A stretch of 64,000 nt of DNA from UBA11524 sp965646445 (GCA_965646445.1 CBFFZW010000001.1:143172-207171), one strand, 5' to 3'. Counted from the stretch's first letter, positions 24,440 through 32,867 are shown. The notes: a model not told the origin generated them from the sequence alone. Numbers and translations are program-made.

Positions 24440-24985
24440 ATGCGGATCATTGCGGGCAGCGCCCGTTCCCGTGTGATTGAGGCGCCCAAGGGCCGGGATA
24501 CCCGCCCGACGCTGGATCGTGTGCGGGAAAACCTGTTCAATATCCTGCAGGGGCGCGTGACGGACGCGAAGGTGCTGGATCTGTTTGCCGGCAGCGGCGC
24601 GCTGTCGCTGGAGGCCGTCAGCCGGGGCGCGGCCATGGCGGTGATGGCGGATCATGACAGGGCGGCCATCGCCGCGGAGAAGCGGAACGCGCAGGCCCTG
24701 CGCTTTGAGGAGCACACGCGGATCATTCACGCGCCGTGGCAGCAGACGGTTCAGCTGCTGGCCCAGGAGGGCGCGAAATTCGATCTGATCTTCCTTGACC
24801 CGCCCTACGCCATGGCGGGCTTGTCCCAGGTCATGGCATCGCTCATTCCGCTGATGTCGGAAGACGCCCTGGTGGTGGTGGAGCATGAGGCAAGAACAGC
24901 TCCGGAGGCTTCCGATGCCTTTGAAAAGACGGATGAGCGGAAATGGGGCTATGTTGGCGTCAGTTTTTTCCGTTTGAGGGAGTAG
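24440..24985 (+). CDS. rsmD: 16S rRNA (guanine(966)-N2)-methyltransferase RsmD
   Basis: SAM-dependent methylation of 16S rRNA G966. 181 residues; N-terminal RIIAGSARSR, the RPTLDRVRENLFN segment, SAM loop DLFAGSGAL and the catalytic DPPY motif. Followed 9 bp later by coaD, a very common rsmD-coaD pair. Confidence 0.96.
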   Translation: MRIIAGSARSRVIEAPKGRDTRPTLDRVRENLFNILQGRVTDAKVLDLFAGSGALSLEAVSRGAAMAVMADHDRAAIAAEKRNAQALRFEEHTRIIHAPWQQTVQLLAQEGAKFDLIFLDPPYAMAGLSQVMASLIPLMSEDALVVVEHEARTAPEASDAFEKTDERKWGYVGVSFFRLRE

Positions 24986-24994
24986 AAAGGCCGC

Positions 24995-25483
24995 ATGATG
25001 GAAAGAATCTGTGTATATCCGGGCAGCTTTGACCCCATCACCGTGGGTCACCTGGATGTCATCCGGCGCGCCGCGGCGCTGTTCGACCGCGTTGTTGTGG
25101 CCGTGCTGCACAACCCCGGCAAGGTGGGCTGCTTTTCCGTGGAGGAACGCATGGCCATGATTGCCGATGTCTGCCGGGAGCTGCCGGGTGTGTCCGTGGA
25201 TGCCTTTGACGGTCTGCTGGCGGACTACATGCGCCGCGCAAAAGCCTGCGCCGTGGTGCGGGGACTGCGCTCGACGGCGGACTTTGAAGCAGAGCAGACC
25301 ATGGCGCAGCTGAATGCCCGGCTGCTTCCGGGCATGGAGACGGTTTTCCTCATGACCAAGCCGGAGCATGCCTGCGTATCGTCTTCCGCGGTGCGGGAGA
25401 TCGCGGGCTTCGGCGGCGACATCAGCGAATACGTTCCCGCGGCCGCTTTGGCACGGGTGAAGGCGCATTTTCGTCAGGAATAA
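24995..25483 (+). CDS. coaD: Phosphopantetheine adenylyltransferase
   Basis: Fourth step of coenzyme A synthesis: ATP plus 4'-phosphopantetheine gives dephospho-CoA. 162 residues; nucleotidyltransferase motif YPGSFDPITVGH and the C-terminal SSSAVREIA segment. ATG 24995 and 24998 are both possible starts. Normal family length. Confidence 0.96.
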   Translation: MMERICVYPGSFDPITVGHLDVIRRAAALFDRVVVAVLHNPGKVGCFSVEERMAMIADVCRELPGVSVDAFDGLLADYMRRAKACAVVRGLRSTADFEAEQTMAQLNARLLPGMETVFLMTKPEHACVSSSAVREIAGFGGDISEYVPAAALARVKAHFRQE

Positions 25484-25507
25484 ACCACAACAGGGGAGGA
25501 CAAGCAT

Positions 25508-26170
25508 ATGGCAGTGAAAGACAACGGCGCGGTGGAAACCTGTTTGAATCTGATTCGGGAGATGAGCGACGCGGTAAAGGACGCCCGCCGGGCCTTCATG
25601 AACAGCGACGCCTGCGTGGTCAGCCGCAGCTATCTGGATGATCGCCTGGGTATCCTGACCGATACCTTGCCCGAAGCCGTCAACCAGGCGGCGACCATCA
25701 TCCGTGAGGTCAACCAGATCCGCGCCCAAACGGACAGGGAATGCAACGAGCTGCTGACCCAGGCCCAGGCGAAGGCCCAGCAGATGGTGGCGGAAGCTCA
25801 GCAGGCGGTGCAGAAGGCCAACGCGGAGGCTCAGCAGGCTGCCCAGCAGGCGGAGCGCACCGTGCAGGAAACCGCTCGCCGCAGCCAGGAGGAAGCCCAG
25901 CGCATCATGCAGCAGACGGAGCAGAACCTGGCGGCCATGCGCGCACGGGCCGAGGAGGAGTGCCGCGAAAAGGTCAGCCAGGAGAATGTCTATCGCGTCG
26001 CTGTGGTTGAGGCCGATGAGCTGCGCGAAAGCACCCACAAGGAATTGACCCAAATTCGCCAAAACACCTTTGACTACCTGGACAACGTAATGGGGAAGGT
26101 GGATCGCTACCTGGCGGATGTCATGAACGACGTGCGCATGGAGCGCGGCGAGCTGAACAATCACCGCTGA
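25508..26170 (+). CDS. Coiled-coil protein, unknown function
   Basis: 220 residues dominated by a long Ala/Gln/Glu-rich coiled coil (about residues 75-180, AQAKAQQMVAEAQQ-type heptads), reminiscent of ATP synthase b/V-ATPase H-like proteins that follow coaD in many Clostridia. No membrane helix or signal peptide. Good GGGGAGG site before ATG 25508. Function unknown; a scaffold role in division or cell envelope is only a guess. Confidence 0.8.
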   Translation: MAVKDNGAVETCLNLIREMSDAVKDARRAFMNSDACVVSRSYLDDRLGILTDTLPEAVNQAATIIREVNQIRAQTDRECNELLTQAQAKAQQMVAEAQQAVQKANAEAQQAAQQAERTVQETARRSQEEAQRIMQQTEQNLAAMRARAEEECREKVSQENVYRVAVVEADELRESTHKELTQIRQNTFDYLDNVMGKVDRYLADVMNDVRMERGELNNHR

Positions 26171-26413
26171 CGGCGCCTTCCAGAAAATCCAGCAATTTGC
26201 GACAAATGTTCACGGTTCGTTCATACGGACTTCACAATTATCCGGTATTCTGATCTTGCGATCAGGAAGGAAGCCACCACCTGAATGATCGTAATCTCCT
26301 TTTTCCCGACATTCCACAAGAATGTCAACCTCCCTATCCTCCATACAAGCAAAGGCCACCGGACAGAATGCGAGTTCTGCACGGTGGCCTTTGTGATGCG
26401 AAAAATGAGAAAG
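26171..26413. other. Intergenic gap between convergent genes
   Basis: No convincing gene. It holds a small hairpin (CTGATC/GATCAG at about 26250-26266) and the terminator of the minus-strand secreted protein. GC drops sharply here, marking the start of the second accessory block. Confidence 0.6.
26351..26392 (-). terminator. Terminator of the 26.4-28.2 kb minus-strand operon
   Basis: Perfect 10-bp outer stem (26351-26360 with 26383-26392) and an inner CAGAA/TTCTG stem; TTTGCTTG follows on the minus strand. Confidence 0.8.
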
Positions 26414-26806
26414 TTAAGGGAAGACCTTTTCAGCTGTATATTTCTTGGCGGAGTCAACCTGCACTCCATTTTCATATACCGTACAGGTAGCGTATGCCCG
26501 ATAGCGAACGCCAGATACACCGGTGCAAGAAGTAGAAGTTTGAGTAGGACCAGCATTGCGAGCAACTACTGTCCAACCGCCGTTAATGTATTTCTCAATC
26601 CGAATGGAAACGGTGGCAACACGAGGGGATGCAGGTGAGCAACGAGAATAAGCCTCAACTGTGTTTCCATTAAAAGACATTCCTATGCTAAGGGTAGTAG
26701 TCGGTAGCGTTAGAGGTGTTGCTTCATCTTGAGCATAGGCCAGAGAAGTCAGAGAAAAAAACATGAGACAGCAAATTAAAATAGCAGTTAAAAGTCCCTT
26801 ATTCAA
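26414..26806 (-). CDS. Small secreted Cys-containing protein
   Basis: 130 residues with a clear signal peptide (hydrophobic 5-22, cleavage likely after AYA at 25). The mature part is a small beta-rich domain (VSIRIEKYINGGWTVV, RYRAYATCTVYENG) with three cysteines, one pair able to form a disulfide. I do not recognise the family with certainty. It follows the sigma/anti-sigma pair on the same strand with only ~30 bp between, so it may be an output gene of that regulator. Low GC compared with the core genome. Confidence 0.75.
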   Translation of the reverse strand: MNKGLLTAILICCLMFFSLTSLAYAQDEATPLTLPTTTLSIGMSFNGNTVEAYSRCSPASPRVATVSIRIEKYINGGWTVVARNAGPTQTSTSCTGVSGVRYRAYATCTVYENGVQVDSAKKYTAEKVFP

Positions 26807-26835
26807 AAAAAAACCCCCTTATTATAAAATGCTAA

Positions 26836-27657
26836 TTAGGTCAAAACCTGCCGAACACTTTTAACAATTGATAGCAAATCTTCTTGAGACAATGAATATG
26901 ATTCTATTACAAACCAACGGTTTTCAATGGCCCATATCAATTTAATATATTGCTGGTCGAGAGACATGGTCTTAAAAATTTGAAAATTATCTAAATATAA
27001 ATATGATATACTGCTATTTTCAGAACCAGAAGATATTTCAAAATCGCTGCCGTATTCTGTAAATACTGTTATTTCCCCGTCTTCGTTTGCATAGCGAACT
27101 TCGCTACTATCAAAAAAAGAACTGCATGATAACAGTTTCAAATCATTAGGAATATGACGTGGAAAATATTTTCCAGTCCATTCTTTGGGAATGTAGGATG
27201 CAATACTCTGATTACTTGACATTGCAATGCCGATAGCCTGTTCTTCTTCATCCATATCAACCACCAAATTCATCATCCGAGTACACACTTCAGGCACCGA
27301 TGCCATGGCAACAGGAATCGTCAGCACCATGAACATCAGCATATAAGCAAGCAACTTGGTTGGTTTGATATGAAAACTCTTCCCCGTTGCAGGGGCTTGT
27401 TGCTGTTGTTGCTGTTGCTCCGTTTGTTCACGCTGCTCCTGCTTGCTGGCGGACATAGCGCGCTTATATGCCCGACGTGCAGCAGCACGTTCCTGACGGC
27501 TTTCAGGAGAAAGATTGCAGGCGTCCATGATTTCTTCTGCTTCCAGGAAGTCTTCATATTCCATGGCGACAGTAGCGAGAAAATCAAAAAAGTCTTCATC
27601 CAGCTTATTGACGAGAGGCTTTTCTTCTTCGGATGGCTTTTCCTGATTCTCATTCAT
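26836..27657 (-). CDS. Putative membrane-spanning anti-sigma factor
   Basis: 273 residues: acidic cytoplasmic region with helical character (1-80), a run of seven Gln (81-87), one membrane helix (about 101-120) and an extracytoplasmic C-terminal domain of ~150 residues similar in layout to DUF4367-type domains. Start ATG 27657 overlaps the stop of the sigma factor gene by 8 bp, so it is translationally coupled to it; this gene order and topology are typical of transmembrane anti-sigma factors. The zinc motif HxxxCxxC of classical ZAS domains is absent, so the inhibition mechanism is unclear. Confidence 0.7.
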   Translation of the reverse strand: MNENQEKPSEEEKPLVNKLDEDFFDFLATVAMEYEDFLEAEEIMDACNLSPESRQERAAARRAYKRAMSASKQEQREQTEQQQQQQQAPATGKSFHIKPTKLLAYMLMFMVLTIPVAMASVPEVCTRMMNLVVDMDEEEQAIGIAMSSNQSIASYIPKEWTGKYFPRHIPNDLKLLSCSSFFDSSEVRYANEDGEITVFTEYGSDFEISSGSENSSISYLYLDNFQIFKTMSLDQQYIKLIWAIENRWFVIESYSLSQEDLLSIVKSVRQVLT

Positions 27658-28213
27658 GGTCGTCTTCCGCCTCCTTCTTCCTGATGAGTTCCCGAAGGTG
27701 CTTGCGGGCACGCTCAATGTACTTTCTTACGCTTGTGACGGAAAGTTCAGCGGCTTCGGCGATTTCTGCCTCGCTCTTCTTCTCAATCAGACGCATCCGC
27801 AAAGCAAGATGCTCCTTCAAAGGAAGACTCCTCAGCGTATCCAGCACCGTTTTCAGCTGATCTTGCATGAGGAAACGATAGGTGAAATCGTCATCGTCCC
27901 GCGCCCGATTGGCAATGTCTCCGTAAAGGAGAAAATGCTGGTTGTAACGCCCCATCTTCAGGCACTGATTCAGCGTCGTATTCTTGACCGTCTGAAAAAT
28001 GTAGTAGGGCATACCGTTGTCAGGGATGGTTTTCAGCTTGTCAAGATGACGGATGAGCGCAATGCTCACGATGGAAATGATGTCCTCCACATCATGGGGA
28101 TCCGGGCAATACCGACGAACCGTGTAAACCATCATGGGATGAAACTTCAGGTATAGGTTTTCCATGAATACTCGGTCTTCATCTGTTTCGATGGTATCAA
28201 TCAAGGCTACCAT
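27650..28213 (-). CDS. ECF-like sigma-70 family RNA polymerase sigma factor
   Basis: 187 residues. Region 2 is recognisable (LYLKFHPMMVYTVRRYCPDPHDVEDIISIVSIALIRHLDKL) and region 4 ends with an HTH (SEAEIAEAAELSVTSVRKYIERARKHLRELI). No region 1 or 3, so extracytoplasmic-function type. Operon with the membrane protein and secreted protein downstream. The promoter in front looks SigA-like rather than ECF-specific. Confidence 0.88.
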   Translation of the reverse strand: MVALIDTIETDEDRVFMENLYLKFHPMMVYTVRRYCPDPHDVEDIISIVSIALIRHLDKLKTIPDNGMPYYIFQTVKNTTLNQCLKMGRYNQHFLLYGDIANRARDDDDFTYRFLMQDQLKTVLDTLRSLPLKEHLALRMRLIEKKSEAEIAEAAELSVTSVRKYIERARKHLRELIRKKEAEDDHE

Positions 28214-28295
28214 TCCTATGCCACACCTCTTTGCTTATTCTCTTCGCTCCCCCCTTTTGCTTCAAGAGAAAGCATAGTTTTTTACGCGCAGCATT

Positions 28296-28324
28296 ATTAT
28301 AGCAGGAAAAGGGCAAGACTGCAA
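28296..28324 (-). promoter_or_regulatory. Promoter of the sigma factor operon
   Basis: Minus strand TTGCAG (28319-28324), 17-bp spacer, TATAAT (28296-28301), ~80 bp before the start codon. Confidence 0.8.
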
Positions 28325-28615
28325 GCATTTTATTGTCATATGTGGACGTTTTTTGAAAAAAATATTTTCGCTTTGACGGATTCAGACAAAATTGCTGTTT
28401 TCTTCCTGAACCATAACAAAAAAGCACGAAGGCGTTGATATACCTTCGCGCTTTGATGGCAAATCACACTGAGGTTGATACAATATAGGGAAATGCATGC
28501 TCAAGTTTTATATGGGTGGTGGGGTGGATTGTTGAGCAGTTAGGAGTGTAGCAATTACATCTGTAATTAAGTGGGAAGTGTTCCAGCATTTTTAGTAGCA
28601 AAAAGCTGTGCAGAA
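28325..28615. other. AT-rich spacer, no gene seen
   Basis: About 290 bp between the sigma-operon promoter and a recombinase remnant. I see no open frame, RNA fold or repeat worth naming. Confidence 0.5.
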
Positions 28616-28843
28616 GGTCTTTTGCAGCAGTGCGTCTCCCTTACATTTTTCGTTGGCAAAGGTGCTCAGAATGGTTCTGGGCTGCCATGCGCTTCGTCCA
28701 TGAGGTGAGCGAACGCCCTCACTCTCCAAGGTCAGCTTGATTTTGCAGGGAATCATCCCGTCTTTGAACAGGCGGTAAATATGGCGAACCGGCTCCGCTT
28801 CCTACGGCACAATTTTCGGCTTGCCGCTTTCGCCATACTGATC
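28616..28843 (-). pseudogene. Large serine recombinase, internal fragment
   Basis: Translating the minus strand gives a stretch typical of the recombinase domain of large serine recombinases: EAEPVRHIYRLF, GVRSPHG, NEKCKGDALLQKT. An in-frame TAG lies at 28802-28804. No start, resolvase catalytic domain or C-terminus is attached. It continues in the same frame directly from the end of the flavodoxin gene, so it marks a recombination junction. Confidence 0.75.
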
Positions 28844-28885
28844 AACGTCGGCACCGTTTATGGCAAATCCGTCCAGAATCGTCGC

Positions 28886-29707
28886 TCAGGAGCAAAGCGC
28901 TTTCAGCGTATCCACACTGCCGCTTAGGCCGCTGCCGCCGTGCGTGCAGAAAGGAATGACTGTCTTGCCTGTCCAATCGTACTGCCGCAGAAAGGTCTGC
29001 GCTACCGGCGGAATGTCGCCGCCCCAGATGGGATAGCCCACGAACACAATATCGTAATCCGCCATATTATTCACATAGGAAGCCACCGTGGGCTGCGCAC
29101 CGGTATTGCGCTCCTGATGGAAAATGGCGACCGTTTCGTCAAAATCATTCGGATACGGCACTGCCGGGACAATTTCAAACAGATCGCTGCCCGTCTGCAT
29201 GGCTACATATCCGGCCAGCGTCGCTGTGTTGCCGCTATGAGAGAAATAGACCACCAACGGGTTTTGCGCCAATTCGGAAGCATTTTCCAGAAGCACCGTA
29301 AAATCCACCGACTGATCGGCCAGCGCCGTCAGATCGCCTTCGATTCTGCCCAGCGGCGTAAGACCGTTAGAAGCGCGGAAATCCCGATAGAAAATGCACA
29401 GGTTGCCCCACGGCTGATAATAGGCCAGCGTGCCGATATCGGGGTTACAGCTGTCCGGCGCATCAGAAACGTCCAGCGCTTCGTCTGGATAGGCGATTTT
29501 TTCCGTACCGTTGTAATCAGAGAAGTTCAGCGACAAGGGCAGCTGTGCAAGCAGCGAACGGCTGGCGGAGTTATCCTCCAATGTGGCGTAAAGCACCGTT
29601 TCTCCAAAGGTCAGCTTTACGCGCAGCGTGTTTTGCGTTTCCCCGGCCTGTGCAAAGGGAACGGAAAGAAAAAGGGACATCATCAGAACAGTCAGAATAC
29701 GCTTCAT
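28886..29707 (-). CDS. Exported cyclophilin-like/flavodoxin fusion, C-terminally truncated
   Basis: 273 residues: signal peptide (1-22), a cyclophilin-like domain (about 28-135) and a flavodoxin domain with the FMN phosphate loop FSHSGNT and the YPIWGG loop. Such fusions are known among Clostridia flavodoxin-like proteins. The frame ends at LKALCS with TGA at 28886; reading on gives ATILDGFAING, the expected next flavodoxin segment, for ~14 codons before recombinase sequence begins. So a nonsense change (TGA where related sequences have Gly) plus an insertion removed the last ~30 residues. Start ATG 29707 (alternative TTG 29710). Confidence 0.8.
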   Translation of the reverse strand: MKRILTVLMMSLFLSVPFAQAGETQNTLRVKLTFGETVLYATLEDNSASRSLLAQLPLSLNFSDYNGTEKIAYPDEALDVSDAPDSCNPDIGTLAYYQPWGNLCIFYRDFRASNGLTPLGRIEGDLTALADQSVDFTVLLENASELAQNPLVVYFSHSGNTATLAGYVAMQTGSDLFEIVPAVPYPNDFDETVAIFHQERNTGAQPTVASYVNNMADYDIVFVGYPIWGGDIPPVAQTFLRQYDWTGKTVIPFCTHGGSGLSGSVDTLKALCS

Positions 29708-29734
29708 CAAAATAACATCTCCTATGGATGCGGA

Positions 29735-30226
29735 TTAAAAGCCGAGCTTGGTCAGCCATTCCTCAATTTGAGGCTGACAGGAATGAATATTCGGCCGATA
29801 CACGCCGATGGGATCAAGCACAGTGCAGTCCTTCGGCAGGCACTCCCTCATATCGCGCACAGAGCCGGAAATGCCGCCCGTGCCATGAGCTACGAAGGGA
29901 ACAACTGTCTTTCCCGAAAAATCATATTCTTCCAGAAAGCTCTTGACGGCCATCGGGCAGGAATACCACCAGATGGGATAGCCGACGAACACCGTGTCGT
30001 ACTCCTTCATGTCCGCAACGCGGCTCGCGATAGCCGGGCGGCTCTTTTCATCCTTCATTTCGATTGTGCTGCGGCTGCTTCGGTCGTGCCAGTCCAGATC
30101 GGCGGCGGTGTAGGCCGTCTCGTGCTGAATCTCAAACAGCTCGCCACCCGTCACATTCGCGATGATCCTTGCCAGACGCGCGGTTTCGCCGCTGGCAGAA
30201 AAATAGGCGATCAACGTCTTATTCAT
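29735..30226 (-). CDS. Flavodoxin
   Basis: 163 residues, complete flavodoxin fold: FMN loop FSASGETARLA at the N-terminus and VGYPIWWYSCP in the middle. Likely a low-potential electron carrier or quinone/aldehyde reductase partner. AAGGAGG precedes ATG 30226. It lies between the truncated flavodoxin and the cupin gene on the same strand and probably shares their operon, read away from the divergent LysR gene. Confidence 0.92.
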   Translation of the reverse strand: MNKTLIAYFSASGETARLARIIANVTGGELFEIQHETAYTAADLDWHDRSSRSTIEMKDEKSRPAIASRVADMKEYDTVFVGYPIWWYSCPMAVKSFLEEYDFSGKTVVPFVAHGTGGISGSVRDMRECLPKDCTVLDPIGVYRPNIHSCQPQIEEWLTKLGF

Positions 30227-30239
30227 GGAATTTTCCTCC

Positions 30240-30677
30240 TTATTTCAGCTTGCAATACTCCTCGTCCGTCACCGACTCGCACCATTCATTGCGCGTATTC
30301 TCTCCCGGAACCTCCACGGCGATGTGCGAAAACCAGCTGTCGGCCTTCGCGCCGTGCCAATGCTTAACCTCCGCGGGAATAGTAATCACCATGCCGGGCG
30401 CCAGGCTCACGGCGGGCTTGCCCGCCTCCTGATACCAGCCCTCCCCGGCGATGCAGATCAGCATCTGTCCGCCGCCGCTGGACGCGTGATGAATGTGCCA
30501 GTTGTTGCGGCAGCCCGGCTCAAAGGTCACATTGGCGAGAAAAACGGCGGAGGCGCCCGGCTGCGTCAGCGGCTTCAGATAAGACTGGCCGACGAAATAC
30601 TGCGCAAACGCATCGTTCAGCGCGCCTACGCCGAAATGATCCTGCTGCTCCATCACAGCTCTGCTCGTAATTTTCAT
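30240..30677 (-). CDS. Cupin domain protein
   Basis: 145 residues with one cupin barrel: WHIHHASSGGGQMLICIAGEG supplies the HxH...E metal ligands and KHWHG the later His. Small cupins of this type are usually metal-binding and often lie beside flavodoxins and carboxymuconolactone decarboxylase-like genes under LysR control. GGGAGGA precedes ATG 30677. First gene of the flavodoxin operon. Confidence 0.88.
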   Translation of the reverse strand: MKITSRAVMEQQDHFGVGALNDAFAQYFVGQSYLKPLTQPGASAVFLANVTFEPGCRNNWHIHHASSGGGQMLICIAGEGWYQEAGKPAVSLAPGMVITIPAEVKHWHGAKADSWFSHIAVEVPGENTRNEWCESVTDEEYCKLK

Positions 30678-30874
30678 ACCGTATTCCTCCCGATTCAAGG
30701 CAATCTGCGTTCCACATTCCGAAACAATTCTATTTTAGTAATTCCCCGCACAAATGTCCAATACCCGAAAATCATCATCAGTCATGCGCAAAATGTATTT
30801 CTATATCCCGTCCATAATTTTCTTGCGTTGCGGCCGTCGGCATGCTAAAATAATTCCGAAGGAAGGTGAACGCC

Positions 30875-31750
30875 ATGGAACTACGCGTTTTGCGCTACTT
30901 TCTGACCGTTGCCCGCGAAGAAAACATTACCCGCGCCGCGGAGCTTCTGCACGTTTCGCAGCCTGCCGTTTCGCGTCAGCTGGCACAGTTGGAAGACGAA
31001 CTGGGCGTAAAGCTGTTCGTCCGCAGCAATCATCACATCACGCTGACCGAGGACGGCCTGATGCTTCGCTGACGCGCGCAGGAGATCATCGATCTGGCCG
31101 AAAAGACGCAGCGCGATTTTCGCCAGCACACCGCTGAATTAACCGGCGAAATCGCCATCGGCAGCGGCGAACTGCGCAGCTTTTCCATGCTTGGCGCATT
31201 GCTGGCTGAGTTTTCGGCGCTGCATCCTCAGGTGCGGTACACGCTGTTCAGCGGCAATGCCGATCATGTCAAAGAGAAGATTGAAAACGGAACGCTGGAC
31301 ATGGGGCTGCTTTCCATGCCGGTGGATTTGTCAAAATACGATTTTCTGCGTTTTCCAGTGACGGAGGAATATGGCGTGCTGGTGCGCGCGGATTCACCGA
31401 TGTCCGAAAAGAAACTGCTTGCTCCGGAGGATTTGTCGGACGTGCCGCTGATGCTGCCGGAGCGAATGCTGGTGCGCAGCGAATTGGCCAACTGGTTCGG
31501 CGATCTGTACGACCGGCTGAACATTCGCCTAACCTACAATCTGCTTTACAACGTCGCCATGCTGGTGCGACAGGGGCTGGGGGCAGCGCTGTGCCTGCGG
31601 CTGGACTGCGCTTATGATGACCTGACCTTCGTGCCTATTTCGCTGACGCTGGAGACCGGCTCGGCGCTGGTCTGGAAAAAGCATCAAACCCATTCTCCTG
31701 CCGTTTCCGCGTTGATTGCCCACATCAACACTGCGATTCACAGGAAATAA
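30875..31750 (+). pseudogene. LysR family regulator interrupted by an in-frame TGA
   Basis: A full-length LysR frame (~291 codons): N-terminal winged HTH (LRYFLTVAREENITRAAELLHVSQPAVSRQL) and a C-terminal periplasmic-binding-like effector domain. TGA at 31070-31072 falls just after the HTH, in LMLR*RAQEII, where an Arg codon (CGA) is expected, a single C-to-T change. The frame on both sides is otherwise intact, so this is recent decay or a sequencing error. Divergent from the cupin-flavodoxin genes, which it presumably controlled. ATG 30875 follows GGAAGGTG. Confidence 0.85.
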
Positions 31751-31761
31751 TGTTTTTCGGG

Positions 31762-31793
31762 AAAAGCTTTCTGTATTATGTGGAGAGCTTTTT
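31762..31793 (+). terminator. Terminator after the LysR gene
   Basis: 10-bp stem with one G-T pair (31762-31771 with 31783-31792), 11-nt loop, ending in Ts. Confidence 0.6.
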
Positions 31794-31835
31794 AGTTATG
31801 CGTTTTTCTCATTTCTTTTGATGATTTATAAGTAT

Positions 31836-31863
31836 TAGACATTCGATTGAAAACCGCTATAAT
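31836..31863 (+). promoter_or_regulatory. Promoter of the MerR-like gene
   Basis: TAGACA (31836-31841), 16-bp spacer, TATAAT (31858-31863), 45 bp before the GTG start. Confidence 0.65.
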
Positions 31864-31908
31864 AAACACCAAGCGCAGGAACGAGCACTCAGAAAGGCAG
31901 GCAACCAT

Positions 31909-32265
31909 GTGACGAAGGAAGAAGCAAGCAAGAATTATCAAATCCCCATCGAAATTTTGGACGAGTACGAAAGCTGGGGACTGTGCGGTTCGGTCAAACA
32001 GGTAATGGGTCATTGGCAATATGACGATCAGGATCTGGAACGGCTGAGCTTGATCATGGCGCTGCACGACATCGGACTTTCCACTCCTGAGGTAGAAAAC
32101 TATATGCGCCTGACGCTGGACGAGAGCGGAACGGAGCAGAGACGCATGAACATCCTGAACGCGCTGCGGGATCGGAAGCTGGACGAAATCCATCTGAAGG
32201 AAAAGCAGGTGGAGCGGCTGGATTATCTTCGGTACAAGCTGCGCGGACAGGGTGCGAAGGGATAA
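31909..32265 (+). CDS. MerR family transcriptional regulator
   Basis: 118 residues beginning with a MerR-type HTH (TKEEASKNYQIPIEILDEYESWGL), followed by a long dimerisation helix (LKEKQVERLDYLRYKL). No C-terminal effector domain or conserved cysteines, so the signal is unknown. GTG 31909 is the only good start. It precedes a flavin reductase remnant that may have been its target. Confidence 0.72.
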   Translation: MTKEEASKNYQIPIEILDEYESWGLCGSVKQVMGHWQYDDQDLERLSLIMALHDIGLSTPEVENYMRLTLDESGTEQRRMNILNALRDRKLDEIHLKEKQVERLDYLRYKLRGQGAKG

Positions 32266-32271
32266 AGGAGG

Positions 32272-32445
32272 TTGAAGCATATCAAAAGGAACATCGGAAA
32301 CGCCATTGCGCTGTATCCTACGCCGCTTGTGGTGGTGGGCGCGATGGTGAACGGTAAGCCGAATTGGGTGTTGGCCGGGCATGTGGGCGTCATGGGACAC
32401 GATCACATCATGATCAGCCTGGCTCAAGCGCATTATACTCAGCCT
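32272..32445 (+). pseudogene. Flavin reductase (flavoredoxin-like), N-terminal remnant
   Basis: About 57 codons match the start of flavin reductase-like FMN-binding proteins (IALYPTPLVVVGAMVNGKPNWVLAGHVG...ISLAQAHYT), then similarity stops. AAAGGAGG is in place but the ATG seems lost (CAT ATC). The rest was replaced by recombinase-linked sequence. Confidence 0.7.
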
Positions 32446-32472
32446 CTTTATTGCGTAAATTTACACAGCCCC

Positions 32473-32534
32473 ATAAGCAAACAAGGCCCGTACGCCCCGG
32501 TATCGTACCGAAGTATGCGGGCCTTGTCGCTTAT
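32473..32534. terminator. Large hairpin at the recombinase end
   Basis: Multi-part stem: ATAAGC/GCTTAT outside, CAAGGCCCG/CGGGCCTTG, then CGGTA/TACCG inside. It begins 7 bp after the stop of the recombinase C-terminal fragment on the minus strand and probably was its terminator. Confidence 0.55.
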
Positions 32535-32540
32535 ACAGCA

Positions 32541-32860
32541 TCAGATGACAATTTCCATCGCAAAGGTAAGCCTCATTCCACCGTCACCTCTTTTTACCAT
32601 ACTCATCCAGAGCATCCTGTCAAACTCATCAATGGGCATTTCTCTGCCGCGCAGGTTTTTATGACTGCCTCCAGCTCATTTCGCTTATGGGCGCACCCTG
32701 CGCACTCTGCCTCGATGTCTTTGAACTGATCAGCCGCCCGTTGAAACCGCTCAGACATGCTCTGGTATCGCTGCTCGAATTCTGCCTGATCCACAGCCAT
32801 GTTGATGTTCTCCAAATCGCTTGGCACAATAACACAGTAGAGGCTTTCATCCCCCAAATG
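32541..32860 (-). pseudogene. Large serine recombinase, C-terminal fragment, frameshifted
   Basis: The minus strand encodes the coiled-coil C-terminus of a serine recombinase (QAEFEQRYQSMSERFQRAADQF), then near 32640 the frame shifts by one to PIDEFDRMLWMSMV...LTFAMEIVI and stops at 32541. Together with the piece at 28.6-28.8 kb it suggests one element broken by rearrangement. The IS element follows directly upstream. Confidence 0.7.
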
Positions 32861-32861
32861 A

Positions 32862-32867
32862 TATAAT
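32862..32867 (+). promoter_or_regulatory. -10 element in front of the transposase
   Basis: TATAAT at 32862-32867, 33 bp before the transposase start; no clear -35. Confidence 0.4.

Noticed and set aside
24329..26164. 611-codon minus-strand frame opposite rsmD, coaD and the coiled-coil gene
   Set aside because: Low-complexity antisense translation; sense genes are well supported.
30875..31072. Reassignment of TGA to an amino acid, suggested by the LysR and flavodoxin genes
   Set aside because: Many clear genes here end in TGA at the right place (for example aroA, aroC, atpF-type overlaps), so TGA is a normal stop.
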